Below, in pieces: positions 1 to 8,614 of a DNA stretch of 50,995 bases. The stretch covers positions 1-50,995 of the forward strand of contig SLAV01000154.1 of NCBI GenBank assembly GCA_007126655.1, given 5' to 3'. The translations under genes were made by a program, and so were the position numbers. The notes beneath the pieces were generated by a model. That model did no database searches, was not told the origin of the DNA, and was given only the letters and a program-made list of their open reading frames with translations. This stretch comes from Haloferula sp. (GTDB lineage Bacteria > Verrucomicrobiota > Verrucomicrobiia > Verrucomicrobiales > Akkermansiaceae). Position 1 is the stretch's first letter, and the number at the start of each line of letters is the position of its first letter.

Positions 1-2
1 AA

Positions 3-524
3 AGCGAACCATCCTCTCAGGAACCCACTGCGGAAAAACCGGATCCACCCAAGCCGACCGCGCCCAAACCACCCGCACCCGCATCACCGCCGAAACCACC
101 GGTTGCCAGCGCCCCCGCAGCGACCACTCCGCCCAAGCCCGCGGCATCCGCTTCCACCGCCCCGGCTGCCAAAACCGCCAAGCCCGCACCGACCATCAAG
201 CTGGCGACTTCTTCCAAGCCGATTGGAACAGCCAGCAAACCCGGGCAATCCACGGCGGCTCTGCCCAAGGCAACCGTATCGTTGTCTCCGCCGACACAAC
301 CTCTCGGTGCCGGCACATCCGCCAGCAGTCCTTCACAAGCAGCCACTGTCGCGGTCGATGACGATGATGAGGAAACAACCGGCAACGGTCTCATCAACGG
401 CCTCGCGATCGTCGGATTTGTCGCGGCCAGTGCCCTGCTCGCCTTCCAATTGATGGTTGCGAACATCTGGATCAACGCCGAGGACAACGTGAGCACCAGA
501 GGTTGGATGCAGTTGCTTGAATAA
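3..524 (+). CDS. Pro/Ala-rich protein with C-terminal membrane segment, 5' end outside window
   Basis: The reading frame is open from the left edge, so the true start is missing. About 120 residues are low-complexity and rich in Pro, Ala, Lys and Thr (repeated PPKP and KPA motifs). They are followed by an acidic run (DDDDEE) and a hydrophobic helix, LAIVGFVAASALLAFQLMV, then about 20 polar residues to the stop. This looks like a disordered linker attached to a single membrane anchor. I do not recognise a family. The first in-frame ATG (base 282) lies inside the low-complexity part and is probably not the real start. Confidence 0.6.
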   Translation, partial: SEPSSQEPTAEKPDPPKPTAPKPPAPASPPKPPVASAPAATTPPKPAASASTAPAAKTAKPAPTIKLATSSKPIGTASKPGQSTAALPKATVSLSPPTQPLGAGTSASSPSQAATVAVDDDDEETTGNGLINGLAIVGFVAASALLAFQLMVANIWINAEDNVSTRGWMQLLE

Positions 525-573
525 GCATCCGGCCCGCATTTTCGAAATCGAATCCAGCAAACCAGCAGAAACC

Positions 574-663
574 ATGTCAATGTTCCTACCCATTCTCAAT
601 GTTGCTCTCGCCGTGGGAGTTGTAGTCATCGCCTACCTTGCGACCATTCTGGAGCAGGGCTGA
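574..663 (+). CDS. candidate 29-residue single-span membrane peptide
   Basis: ATG at 574, 49 bases after the preceding stop, encodes 29 residues. A hydrophobic core (LPILNVALAVGVVVIAYLA) spans nearly the whole peptide and a short polar tail LEQG ends it. The leader just before the start (CAGAAACC) resembles that of other genes here. Similar composition to the membrane segment of the upstream protein and the same strand suggest co-transcription. No family recognised; it could be a chance frame. Confidence 0.4.
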   Translation: MSMFLPILNVALAVGVVVIAYLATILEQG

Positions 664-770
664 GGCAGTGGCTCGCCTGTGCATCTCGAACCAGCCTTTC
701 ATCAAGGAGCCGCCCCGTGATTTCGCGGAGCGGCTCTTGACGTATCCGCATCGCCGGACATGATTGCGGC

Positions 771-1091
771 ATGGCAATTCAACTTAACGAAGACAACTTC
801 CAATCCGAGGTTCTCGACTCCGACGTCCCCGTTCTCGTCGATTTCTGGGCGGAATGGTGCGGTCCTTGCAAAATGATCGGTCCGGTCATCGACCAGCTCG
901 GTTCCGAACTGGAGGGCAAGGCCAAGGTGGGTAAAGTCAATGTCGATGACTGCCGCGACTTGGCCGTGAAATACAACGTGCGATCCATCCCATTGCTGTT
1001 GTTTTTCAAGGACGGAGAAGTCAAGGACCAGATCGTGGGAGCGAGCGCCGGAAAAGACCAGCTCAAGGCGAAGCTGGAGGCTCTCGTATGA
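771..1091 (+). CDS. trxA: thioredoxin
   Basis: A 106-residue thioredoxin, the usual length for the family. It has the active site WCGPC in the context FWAEWCGPCKM, the conserved Asp in VLVDFW, and the cis-proline in RSIPLLLFF. It reduces protein disulfides in the cytoplasm using electrons from thioredoxin reductase. Upstream is a 7-bp inverted repeat (707-713 with 730-736) and a TTGACG hexamer at 737; with CATGAT at 759 this could be a promoter, but the transcript would then be nearly leaderless. purN follows after 31 bases and may be co-transcribed. Confidence 0.96.
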   Translation: MAIQLNEDNFQSEVLDSDVPVLVDFWAEWCGPCKMIGPVIDQLGSELEGKAKVGKVNVDDCRDLAVKYNVRSIPLLLFFKDGEVKDQIVGASAGKDQLKAKLEALV

Positions 1092-1122
1092 ATCACCGGT
1101 CTTTTTGCCCGCGCAAAGACGC

Positions 1123-1707
1123 ATGAAACCGATCACCCTGGGAGTACTCGGCTCCGGCTCAGGAAGCAACTTCCAGGCACTGCTCGATGCGATTCGCGAT
1201 GACCGCCTGAATGCTACCGTGGCCATCGTCCTTTCGGACCAGCCGGATGCTGGAATACTGGATCGTGCGCGGCAACAGGGCGTTCCTCACGGAATCATTG
1301 ATTGCGCGGGGCACACCACGCGGTTTCCGGACAAGGAACAGATACGCGTGGCCTGTTTAATGAAAGAAGCGGGTGTCGATCTTGTCTGCCTTGCCGGATT
1401 CATGCGCCTTGTTAAAAAACCTCTGCTCGACGCGTTTCCAGGCAAAATCCTTAACATCCACCCATCGCTTCTACCTTCATTCCCAGGCCTGGAGGCATGG
1501 AGACAGGCACTGGAGGCCGGAGTCCGCGAAACCGGATGCACCGTGCACATCGTTGACGCGGGTGTGGACACCGGCCCAGTCGTGATGCAGGAGCGTGTCG
1601 TGATCGAACCAGGCGACACCCCGGCATCGCTGCACGCACGTATCCAGGAAGCTGAACACCGCCTCTACCCGGCGGCCGTCTCACTGCTGGCCCGCTCGCA
1701 CGAGTAA
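1123..1707 (+). CDS. purN: phosphoribosylglycinamide formyltransferase
   Basis: PurN transfers a formyl group from 10-formyl-tetrahydrofolate to GAR in purine synthesis. The N-terminal GVLGSGSGSNFQAL phosphate-binding loop, LAGFMRL, the catalytic-region motif ILNIHPSLLPSF (Asn and His) and HIVDAGVDTGPV (catalytic Asp) are all present. I chose the ATG at 1123, giving 194 residues, because the conserved fold begins just after it; a TTG at 1105 is in frame but adds only MPAQRR. A MoxR ATPase follows after 42 bases. Confidence 0.95.
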   Translation: MKPITLGVLGSGSGSNFQALLDAIRDDRLNATVAIVLSDQPDAGILDRARQQGVPHGIIDCAGHTTRFPDKEQIRVACLMKEAGVDLVCLAGFMRLVKKPLLDAFPGKILNIHPSLLPSFPGLEAWRQALEAGVRETGCTVHIVDAGVDTGPVVMQERVVIEPGDTPASLHARIQEAEHRLYPAAVSLLARSHE

Positions 1708-1749
1708 GTCGTTTCCAACCTGTTTGCCCCGCCCACCCGTAGTCTCGCC

Positions 1750-2676
1750 ATGTTCACCCCGATGCTCGAACCCCTGCGGCAACGCCTGGCTGCAACTGTG
1801 CTTGGAGCGGAAGAACCCGCCGGACTTGTCCTCACCGCCATGCTCGCGGGTGGTCATGTGCTGATCGAGGGTGCTCCCGGCATCGGCAAAACCACGCTCG
1901 CCCACACCCTCGCGGCATCGATCGGCGGGAGCTTCCAACGCATCCAGTTCACTCCCGACCTGATGCCGGGCGACCTCCTCGGTCATTCGCTCTACCGCAT
2001 GGACCGCGGCGGCTTTGAATTCATTCCCGGCCCCGTCTTCGCCAACTGCCTGCTCGCCGACGAAATCAACCGCACGCCGCCCCGAGTCCAGGCCGCCCTG
2101 CTCGAATGCATGAATGAGGGACAAGTGACGATCGATGGTGAGACGCGTGACCTGCCGGAACCGTTCTTCGTCATCGCCACACGCAACGACGTGCACGACG
2201 CCGGCACCTTCCCGCTGCCCGAACCACAGCTCGACCGGTTTCTCCTCTCCGTTTCCATGAACCTGCCCGACGAGGAAACGCAGAACAAAATCCTGCGCGC
2301 CCACGCCGACGGCAGTATTCCAGACATGGAAGCCACTGACACCCCGCTCCTGGAAACCGCCGATTTCCTCGCGCTGCGGAGCGAGGCAGCCGCGATTCCC
2401 GCCGCGGACGATCTCACCCGTTACATCACCGCCTTGTGCGGTGGCCTGCGCCGACGCGCAGGCGCGGATCATGCCGTTTCCATCCGCGCCTCGCTGGCCA
2501 TTCTCGGAGCCGCCCGCGCGCACGCCTGCTTGGAAGGCGACCCCGCCGTATATCCCGATCACATCAAGGCCGTCTTCGCGCCGGTCATGCGTCATCGAAT
2601 CCTCACCGACTCCACAACCACCGAGGACGCGCGCGAATGGATCGTCGAAACCCTGGCCGCAACGCCCATTCCCTGA
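1750..2676 (+). CDS. MoxR family AAA+ ATPase
   Basis: A 308-residue AAA+ ATPase of the MoxR group. Walker A is GAPGIGKTT near residue 41, Walker B is LLADEINRTPP, followed by the ALLECMNEGQVTIDG stretch typical of MoxR, and sensor 1 is IATRND. MoxR proteins act as chaperones that help mature partner proteins, usually encoded with a DUF58/VWA protein. No such partner follows here: the next gene is on the other strand. The 279 bases after it (2677-2955) contain no gene I can support. Confidence 0.9.
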   Translation: MFTPMLEPLRQRLAATVLGAEEPAGLVLTAMLAGGHVLIEGAPGIGKTTLAHTLAASIGGSFQRIQFTPDLMPGDLLGHSLYRMDRGGFEFIPGPVFANCLLADEINRTPPRVQAALLECMNEGQVTIDGETRDLPEPFFVIATRNDVHDAGTFPLPEPQLDRFLLSVSMNLPDEETQNKILRAHADGSIPDMEATDTPLLETADFLALRSEAAAIPAADDLTRYITALCGGLRRRAGADHAVSIRASLAILGAARAHACLEGDPAVYPDHIKAVFAPVMRHRILTDSTTTEDAREWIVETLAATPIP

Positions 2677-2955
2677 TACCGCCCCCGCCGTTCCGCGTCC
2701 ACCCAAGCCTGGGCAACAGTCATTTTTCTCGTGTAAAGTATTCCATCAAAACCCGATACGGGCGAACTTCGTCATCAGTTTTGAGCAGGGAGAGCGAGGC
2801 GCCTTGCATTCGCGCAAAAAAGCAAGTGGAGGCGAGGTTCTCTTCCTCTTGAGGCTGGCCTGCTGCGAATTGATGACGAGGAAACCTTCGCCTGCTTCAA
2901 TTCCTACGTCGCCCGTGGCCGTTTGGGCTTACACCCGCTGAAAGAGCCACCGGCT

Positions 2956-4245
2956 TCAGATGCGTGCGGTCCGCGCCACCAGCATGGACATGATTTCCGC
3001 CGGGGCGCGTTTTTTTTCCAACAGGTTCGCCATGATCCGCATATACGGGTCAATGTGACTGAAGAACCGCCGGTATCCGGCGCACAGATAATTGAGCCCC
3101 GGCTCGCCGTCCGGGCTCGTGAGGAATCGGTGTTTCGGGCACTCTCCGTTGCAGAACCGCAACATTTCGCAGTTTTTGCAGCAGGCGGGGAGCGCGTCGG
3201 TCTTGTCCATGCCGAAGCGCCGCTGCACCGGGGAATCCACCATGTCGCGGAGCTGGGTTTCCATCAGGTTGCCGAGCCGGTATTTTGGATAGACGAAGTG
3301 GTCGCAGGAAAAGACGTCGCCGTTGTGCTCGAGCGCCACCGCGTTGCCGCAGCGCTCGGAAAACACACAGAGCGAGGATCCATGCCCGGCCCAGAGCCCC
3401 AGCATCACATCGAAAATCTGGACATAGTAGCGCCCCACGTCGCCGCGCACCCATTCATCGAAAATCGTGCAGAGGAACGACCCGTAGTCAGTGGAACGCA
3501 CGCTCCAGGGCGTCACGACCGCGTCGTCATCCGCCCCGCCGTGGTCTGGCGGCGGAGCGAGTTGGTTCTCGAATCCACAATCCGGGCCCGCCCCGGCCCG
3601 TTCGACCAGCGGGATGAACTGCATGTAGCGCGAGCCGATTTCCTTGAGAAACCGGTAAACCCGCAGCGGCTCGCGGGCATTCCGCCGGTTCACTACGGTG
3701 AGTGTGTTGAATTCGACGCCATGCCGGATCAATGCGGCGAGCCCCTGCATCACCCGGGCGTGGGTGGGAGCCTGGTGACGGTCGCGCCGGTAACAGTCGT
3801 GAAGCGCGGCGGGACCATCGATGCTGATGCCGACGAGGAAATCATTCTCCGCGAGGAATTCGGCCCATTCGTCGTCGAGCAGGGTGCCGTTTGTCTGCAG
3901 CGCGTTGATCACCCGCCGGCCCTTGCCGTGGCGTTTCTGCAAAGCGAGCACCTTGCGGAAAAAATCGATGCCCATGAGCGTTGGTTCGCCACCCTGCCAG
4001 GCAAACGACACCTCGGGTGTTTTTTGTGAGGCGAAGGTCTGGCGGATGTAGGCTTCGAGCACCTCGTCGTTCATGCGCCATCCGTTCTTCTTCGGGAACA
4101 TTTTCTGCTTTTCGAGATAAAAGCAGTATTCGCAGTTCAGATTGCACATCGGCCCGGCCGGCTTCACCATCACGTGGAACGGTCGGCGGTTGGCGGCGCG
4201 CGCGGGCGATTTCTTCTGGGGGCGGGCAAGAGTTTTCTGCTTCAT
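2956..4245 (-). CDS. anaerobic sulfatase-maturating enzyme (radical SAM/SPASM)
   Basis: This radical SAM enzyme oxidises a Cys or Ser in the sulfatase active site to formylglycine. The SAM-binding cluster is CNLNCEYC (residues 34-41), followed by FAWQGGEPTLMG and LQTNGTLLDDEW. The C-terminal third carries the SPASM cysteines (CGNAVALEHNGDVFSCDHF, then CCKNCEMLRFCNGECPKHR) that bind auxiliary clusters. The ATG at 4245 gives 429 residues and a short basic N-terminus, so I prefer it to an in-frame start 60 bases upstream. No sulfatase lies in this window, so its substrates are encoded elsewhere. Confidence 0.92.
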   Translation of the reverse strand: MKQKTLARPQKKSPARAANRRPFHVMVKPAGPMCNLNCEYCFYLEKQKMFPKKNGWRMNDEVLEAYIRQTFASQKTPEVSFAWQGGEPTLMGIDFFRKVLALQKRHGKGRRVINALQTNGTLLDDEWAEFLAENDFLVGISIDGPAALHDCYRRDRHQAPTHARVMQGLAALIRHGVEFNTLTVVNRRNAREPLRVYRFLKEIGSRYMQFIPLVERAGAGPDCGFENQLAPPPDHGGADDDAVVTPWSVRSTDYGSFLCTIFDEWVRGDVGRYYVQIFDVMLGLWAGHGSSLCVFSERCGNAVALEHNGDVFSCDHFVYPKYRLGNLMETQLRDMVDSPVQRRFGMDKTDALPACCKNCEMLRFCNGECPKHRFLTSPDGEPGLNYLCAGYRRFFSHIDPYMRIMANLLEKKRAPAEIMSMLVARTARI

Positions 4246-4559
4246 CGGCACATGCGGGGCTTGGGTCCGGTGATCATGTTGGGACCATCCCGTTTCCCGC
4301 TGCAAGCGGTTCCGGGCACATCACAAGATGCGCGGGGGATTTGCAAAAATCCCGGCTTCCGCGAAGCTGTCGCAGGGAAGGCAGACCCGGGGGTTTTCGG
4401 GAACGCCGGAACTTCAGCGGATCCGGCCGCCACCGGCATGCGGGCCGGAAATCCGGCGAATTTGCATTTCCCATCACTGCCGCATTGACAAGCCGGCCGA
4501 TCCGGCTAGCCTGCGCCTCCCGCGCCTACCCGGGCGGGCACAAACCTTGAGGCACCGCC
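4246..4559. other. intergenic region between divergent anSME and rpmH
   Basis: About 314 bases with no supported gene. It separates the minus-strand sulfatase maturase from the plus-strand rpmH operon and must hold both promoters. The only clear signal is the rpmH promoter candidate at 4485-4512. The DNA is GC-rich with several CCGG-type short repeats. Confidence 0.5.
4485..4512 (+). promoter_or_regulatory. candidate sigma70-type promoter of rpmH-rnpA-yidD-yidC
   Basis: A perfect -35 hexamer TTGACA (4485-4490) is followed after 16 bases by TAGCCT (4507-4512), a weak -10. It lies 48 bases before the rpmH start, in the right orientation. Similar TTGAC(G) boxes precede grpE and the first malate dehydrogenase gene on the minus strand. 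Confidence 0.5.
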
Positions 4560-4745
4560 ATGAGCAAACGCACGTTCCAACCTTCCAAACGCACCCGCAA
4601 ACAGCAGCACGGATTCCGCGCGCGCATGGCCACCAAGGCCGGGCGCGACATCATCCGCGGCCGCCGCAGAAAAGGACGCAAGCGCCTGATTCCAAAAGGT
4701 GCGGAGCTTCACTTCAGCCGCCACACCGTGCAGCACGGCCGCTGA
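4560..4745 (+). CDS. rpmH: 50S ribosomal protein L34, C-terminally extended
   Basis: The basic N-terminus [19 protein letters not shown] and [20 protein letters not shown] are typical of L34. At 61 residues it is longer than the usual 44-47; the extra roughly 15 residues after KGRKRL (ending [11 protein letters not shown]) are basic and histidine-containing. It heads the conserved rpmH-rnpA-yidD-yidC order, with rnpA starting 17 bases after its stop. Confidence 0.95.
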   Translation: MSKRTFQPSKRTRKQQHGFRARMATKAGRDIIRGRRRKGRKRLIPKGAELHFSRHTVQHGR

Positions 4746-4762
4746 GGGCGCGCCGCCACACC

Positions 4763-5119
4763 ATGAGGCTCCCGCGGACTTCCAGCATCACGCGCCGCGA
4801 GGATTTTGCCAGAATTCGGAAAACCGGACGGTCGAAGGCCGGCCGGTTTCTCATTCTGAGCACGCTCGAGGATCCGGCCCTCGACGACGGCCCGCGCGTC
4901 GCGTTCATCACCACCAGGCGCTGCGGCAAGGCGCACGAACGGGTGCGGCTGCGGCGGTTGTTCCGTGAATTCGTGCGTGCCGAGGTGCCGCAATTCACGG
5001 ACCCGCGCCGCTATCTCGTCACCATCGCCCTCAAGGACGCCCGGCACGCCGGATTCGACGAGCTGCGGGCCGACTGGCGTCGCCAGGCCGGCCGGCTTGG
5101 CCTCTACCCGAAGCCCTGA
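4763..5119 (+). CDS. rnpA: ribonuclease P protein component
   Basis: RnpA binds the RNase P RNA and helps mature tRNA 5' ends. The 118-residue product from ATG 4763 starts with the expected [17 protein letters not shown] segment and contains the basic helix [19 protein letters not shown]. In that helix the usual RNR signature is replaced by ERV, a mild divergence. The identification rests on this helix, the size and the position between rpmH and yidD. Confidence 0.9.
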   Translation: MRLPRTSSITRREDFARIRKTGRSKAGRFLILSTLEDPALDDGPRVAFITTRRCGKAHERVRLRRLFREFVRAEVPQFTDPRRYLVTIALKDARHAGFDELRADWRRQAGRLGLYPKP

Positions 5120-5142
5120 TTCATTTCCCACTCCGCCTTCCC

Positions 5143-5445
5143 GTGCTGTCCCGCGCCGCCACATTCACGATCCGGATACTCATCCGGTTTTACCAGCGGG
5201 TGCTCAATCCGATGATCCGGTTCACCGCCGGTCCGGGCGCGGGATGCCGGTTTTCACCGACGTGTTCGCACTATTTTCTCGAGGCCGTCGAGACGCACGG
5301 TCCGCTGCGCGGATCGTGGCTCGGAATTCGCCGGATTTTCCGCTGTCATCCGTGGGGCGGGTGGGGTTATGACCCCGTCCCGACGCGCCGGGGCGCGGGG
5401 AAATCCGGTGGCCCGCCGCCTTCCGGCGGCCCGCCCGGCGCCTGA
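5143..5445 (+). CDS. yidD: membrane protein insertion efficiency factor YidD
   Basis: A 100-residue YidD family protein that assists YidC-dependent membrane insertion. It has the amphipathic N-terminus ([18 protein letters not shown]), the three conserved cysteines in CRFSPTCS and [17 protein letters not shown]. The start is a GTG at 5143. A Gly/Pro-rich tail after the conserved core is not part of the family. It sits between rnpA and yidC as usual. Confidence 0.93.
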   Translation: MLSRAATFTIRILIRFYQRVLNPMIRFTAGPGAGCRFSPTCSHYFLEAVETHGPLRGSWLGIRRIFRCHPWGGWGYDPVPTRRGAGKSGGPPPSGGPPGA

Positions 5446-5492
5446 CAGATCCACCCTCTTCCGCACATCCACCAACCTCTCCGAGACATCCA

Positions 5493-7361
5493 ATGTACGA
5501 CCGCACCACCTGGCTGGTTTTGCTCGTTTGTGGCGGGCTGCTCGCCCTGAATTTCCACTACTCCGCACAACGCGCCGAACAACAGCGCGAGCAACGGGAG
5601 CGGATGGCCGCCGAACAAGAAACAAGTGAACCCGCGGAGCCCGCCGCCACGCCGTCCGAGGGCCTCGCCGTCGAGACGCCGCCGCCGCCCGAAGAGGAGG
5701 AACTCATCGTCCTTGAGAACGACGAGGTCGCCTTCACCTTCACCACCTGGGGCGGGGGCATCAAATACGCCGAGTTCAAGAACGAGTTCGAGGTCGGCAG
5801 CGAAACGGTGAACGTGCGCGCCAACCGCCACGGCAGCGGGGCCATCGGGGCTTTCGTGGGCGAAGGCGACCGTCTGGAAAACACCGTTTACGCATACCGC
5901 GGGGATCTCTCCGAACCCGGTCGCAGCGCCGTCTTCATCGACCGCCTGCCGTCCGGCCTGATCGCGAAAAAATCCTACACCCTGGACGATACAGGCAAAC
6001 CCGGCTCGGATTACCTCGTCCACTTCGAATTGGCCGTGGAAAACGGCGGGGAAGCGCCGGTGAACCTCGGCGACATGAGTGTCTTCATGGGCGAGGCCGC
6101 GCCGCTCTACCAGCGCGAGTTCGCCAACATGTCCGGGTTCTTCTGGCGCGAGGACGGCGACTTCCGGTTCCGCCACGGCGGCAAATTCAGCGGCGGCTGG
6201 TTTTCATCCGCGCGGCCGGTGATCACCACGCCGGAGGACCACGTCATTGAATTCGCCGGCGTGGCCAACCAGTTCTTCGCCACCGTGCTGCGGCCGGACG
6301 AGCCCATGCCCGTTCGGGTGTGGGCGCGGCCGGAGCAGGTCTCCATTGAAGAGGGCGGTCGCGCCGTCACCTCGGTGCGCGCCGGCATGCGCCTGCCGGA
6401 CACCGTACTTGCGCCCGGCGAGGCCCCCGTCTCGCACGAGTACACGATTTTCATCGGCCCCAAGCACAACCCGATGCTGCGGCGCATGAACCATTACTGG
6501 GGTGATGGCTGGAGCGACATGATGCGCTACGGCTGGTTCAGCTTCGTCTCGCGCCCGCTCAACTGGCTGCTCAATTCCTACCACGGCCTGCTCGACGGCG
6601 TCGCCAAACAATGGTCGTGGGGCCTCGCCATCATCTTCCTCACGATCACCGTGCGCATCTTCATCTGGCCGCTGCACAACAAATCCACCCGCACCATGAA
6701 GCGGATGAGCAAGCTCCAGCCCGAGATGGCCAAGCTGAAGGAAAAATACGGTGACGACCCGCAGAAGCTCAACACCGAGATGATGGGCCTCTACCGCAAG
6801 TTCGGCATCAACCCGCTCGGCGGCTGCCTGCCGATGCTGCTCCAGCTGCCGATTTTCTTCGGCTTCTTCCGCATGCTGCAATACGCCGTCGAGCTGCGCG
6901 GCCAGAGCTTCCTCTGGGTCTCCGACCTTTCCCAGCCCGACACGCTCACCCACTTCCTCGGCATTCCCATCAACATCCTGCCCGTCGTCATGGGCATCAC
7001 CAGTTTCCTGCAGATCCTCATCACGCCGAAAACGGGCGACAAACTCCAGCAGCGCATCATCCTCTTCATGCCGCTGATCTTCTTCATCTTCTGCTACAAC
7101 TTCGCCTCCGCCCTCGCGCTTTACTGGACCGTCCAGAACATCTTCTCCATCGGCCAGACGTGGCTCATGAACAAAATGCCCGAGCCGGAATTGGTCGCCC
7201 GCAAGGACGGCGGGAAGAAATCCTGGGTCCAGCGCATGGCCGAGAAACAGGCCGAGCTGCAGAAACTCCAGCAGGAGCGCGCCCGCCAGTCCCGCTCCGG
7301 CGGCATGCGCGACGTGACCCCGGAATCCAAAAAGAAACGCCCGCCGCGCACCGGCGGGTGA
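5493..7361 (+). CDS. yidC: membrane protein insertase YidC
   Basis: A 622-residue insertase of the long, gram-negative type. An N-terminal membrane segment (residues 4-21) is followed by a charged Glu/Pro linker, a periplasmic beta domain (about residues 70-350), then the conserved insertase core with several membrane segments (GLAIIFLTITVRIFIWPL, NPLGGCLPMLLQLPIFFGF, ALALYWTVQNIFSIGQ). The cytoplasmic C-terminus is basic (SKKKRPPRTGG), consistent with ribosome binding. It inserts inner-membrane proteins alone or with SecYEG. Tandem hairpins follow at 7399-7441. Confidence 0.97.
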   Translation: MYDRTTWLVLLVCGGLLALNFHYSAQRAEQQREQRERMAAEQETSEPAEPAATPSEGLAVETPPPPEEEELIVLENDEVAFTFTTWGGGIKYAEFKNEFEVGSETVNVRANRHGSGAIGAFVGEGDRLENTVYAYRGDLSEPGRSAVFIDRLPSGLIAKKSYTLDDTGKPGSDYLVHFELAVENGGEAPVNLGDMSVFMGEAAPLYQREFANMSGFFWREDGDFRFRHGGKFSGGWFSSARPVITTPEDHVIEFAGVANQFFATVLRPDEPMPVRVWARPEQVSIEEGGRAVTSVRAGMRLPDTVLAPGEAPVSHEYTIFIGPKHNPMLRRMNHYWGDGWSDMMRYGWFSFVSRPLNWLLNSYHGLLDGVAKQWSWGLAIIFLTITVRIFIWPLHNKSTRTMKRMSKLQPEMAKLKEKYGDDPQKLNTEMMGLYRKFGINPLGGCLPMLLQLPIFFGFFRMLQYAVELRGQSFLWVSDLSQPDTLTHFLGIPINILPVVMGITSFLQILITPKTGDKLQQRIILFMPLIFFIFCYNFASALALYWTVQNIFSIGQTWLMNKMPEPELVARKDGGKKSWVQRMAEKQAELQKLQQERARQSRSGGMRDVTPESKKKRPPRTGG

Positions 7362-7398
7362 GCCACGGGCAGGCGGGGGGCCTGTCGCGACGGGGAGC

Positions 7399-7441
7399 GC
7401 ACGCGCCATCGCGTGCATCCTCCGGCGCCCCCGCCGGAGGA
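7399..7441 (+). terminator. two adjacent perfect GC hairpins downstream of yidC
   Basis: The first hairpin pairs 7399-7405 with 7410-7416 (7 bp, loop CCAT). The second pairs 7418-7427 with 7432-7441 (10 bp, loop CCCC). They lie 38-80 bases after the yidC stop. Neither is followed by a T-run, so termination would be atypical; mRNA 3'-end protection or a REP-like element are alternatives. Confidence 0.4.
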
Positions 7442-7600
7442 ATCCGCCTCAGTCGCGCGATGTGCGAGATCGGAACGGACGTCACATGGCCGGAACGCCG
7501 ACCCTCCTGCGGGGGCGCGGAAGGGAACACGCGGCGGCCCAGCCTTCGTTCACTACGGCGGGCAAGCTGCGTGTGGCCCCCTCTTTCCACCCGCCGCCGC

Positions 7601-8614
7601 TCAGCCGGCAAGCGGCCGGAGCATCGGCGTGGTCGTTCCGGGGTGGTCCATCGCCGCGCGATAGCCGTATTGGAGCCATCGGTAGGCGACAGTCCACGAA
7701 ATCATGACCACCGGGTAGGCGAAGAAGACCCCGATACAAAGCGCCAGGCAGCCAAGGAATACCACCGCGATGGAGATCAACATGATGAGCACCATGTTCC
7801 CACGGTTGCGTGTCGTCAGGCGCGAACTGGTCTCAAAAGCCTGCATGATCCCGCAATTCCGATCCACCAGTGCATAGATGTAGAGTCCATAACGGGCCAT
7901 CAGGTAGATGCCGGGGGCAATCAGCAAAAGCAAACCCACGCCGACCATGAGGCCGAACAATATCGATGCGCAGACACCCTTGAGAAACAGCCGGCCTTCG
8001 CCGAACAGCTGGGCCGGGCTTGCATCGCGTCCGCTGACAATGCTCAGTGTGAAGCGTGTCAGACCAAGCGCGAGGAATATCGAAAACAGGCTCGAGATGA
8101 TGCTGTTGGCCAAACTCGCGGTGGTCTGGACCGTGAACTCCTGGCCATCCCCGAAATCAATCACCTCCGGGCTGCCACCCCAGCCGAAAACATTGTCCAT
8201 GATGGTTAGGGCGACATTCATGGCGACGTACACCGCGATGTAAACCAACACCGTGAGCAGCACCGTGCCGAGGTGGCGGATGGCGAGGTCGAATCCGCGC
8301 TTGAAGCAGGCCATCGGATCGATGGATTCGCTGCCAGGTTCGATTTCCGGCAGTGCGATCGTTGCGTCCGCGGCGGCGGCGTCCGCCGCGGGCGCGATGC
8401 CGCTTTCGGGCGCGGCGTATGGATCGCTCACCGTACCGTCCGCCTCGCCGGCAAGGCCGGGGGCCTGTGCCGCCGGCAGCCAGTCGGCCATACCGGATTT
8501 CCAGACGAGCGATGTGTTCGGGTCGAGCGTGCCGTTTGCCAGCATGGCCTTGAGTTCGACCTCGGTTACCGGCCCGAGTTGGGCTCCGTCTTTTGAATAA
8601 TACCACTCGCTCAT
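7601..8614 (-). CDS. GYF_2 (DUF4339) domain membrane protein
   Basis: The N-terminal 55 residues form a GYF_2/DUF4339 domain (WYYSKDGAQLGPVTEVELKA, then a Trp in SGMADWLPAA), a putative protein-interaction module. An Ala/Pro-rich linker of about 50 residues leads to an integral membrane domain with five to six hydrophobic segments, for example TVLLTVLVYIAVYVAMNVAL and GVCASILFGLMVGVGLLLLI. This resembles the poorly characterised membrane region shared by DUF975-like proteins. The function is unknown. It is a single gene between yidC and a deaminase gene. Confidence 0.8.
   Translation of the reverse strand: MSEWYYSKDGAQLGPVTEVELKAMLANGTLDPNTSLVWKSGMADWLPAAQAPGLAGEADGTVSDPYAAPESGIAPAADAAAADATIALPEIEPGSESIDPMACFKRGFDLAIRHLGTVLLTVLVYIAVYVAMNVALTIMDNVFGWGGSPEVIDFGDGQEFTVQTTASLANSIISSLFSIFLALGLTRFTLSIVSGRDASPAQLFGEGRLFLKGVCASILFGLMVGVGLLLLIAPGIYLMARYGLYIYALVDRNCGIMQAFETSSRLTTRNRGNMVLIMLISIAVVFLGCLALCIGVFFAYPVVMISWTVAYRWLQYGYRAAMDHPGTTTPMLRPLAG

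Noticed and set aside
2677-2955. Possible short gene after moxR
   Set aside because: Frames exist on both strands but none has a plausible start, composition or motif. I see only intergenic DNA.
2923-4029. Plus-strand frame of 368 codons opposite the sulfatase maturase
   Set aside because: The opposite strand encodes a clear radical SAM enzyme with all Cys motifs; the plus frame has no recognisable features.
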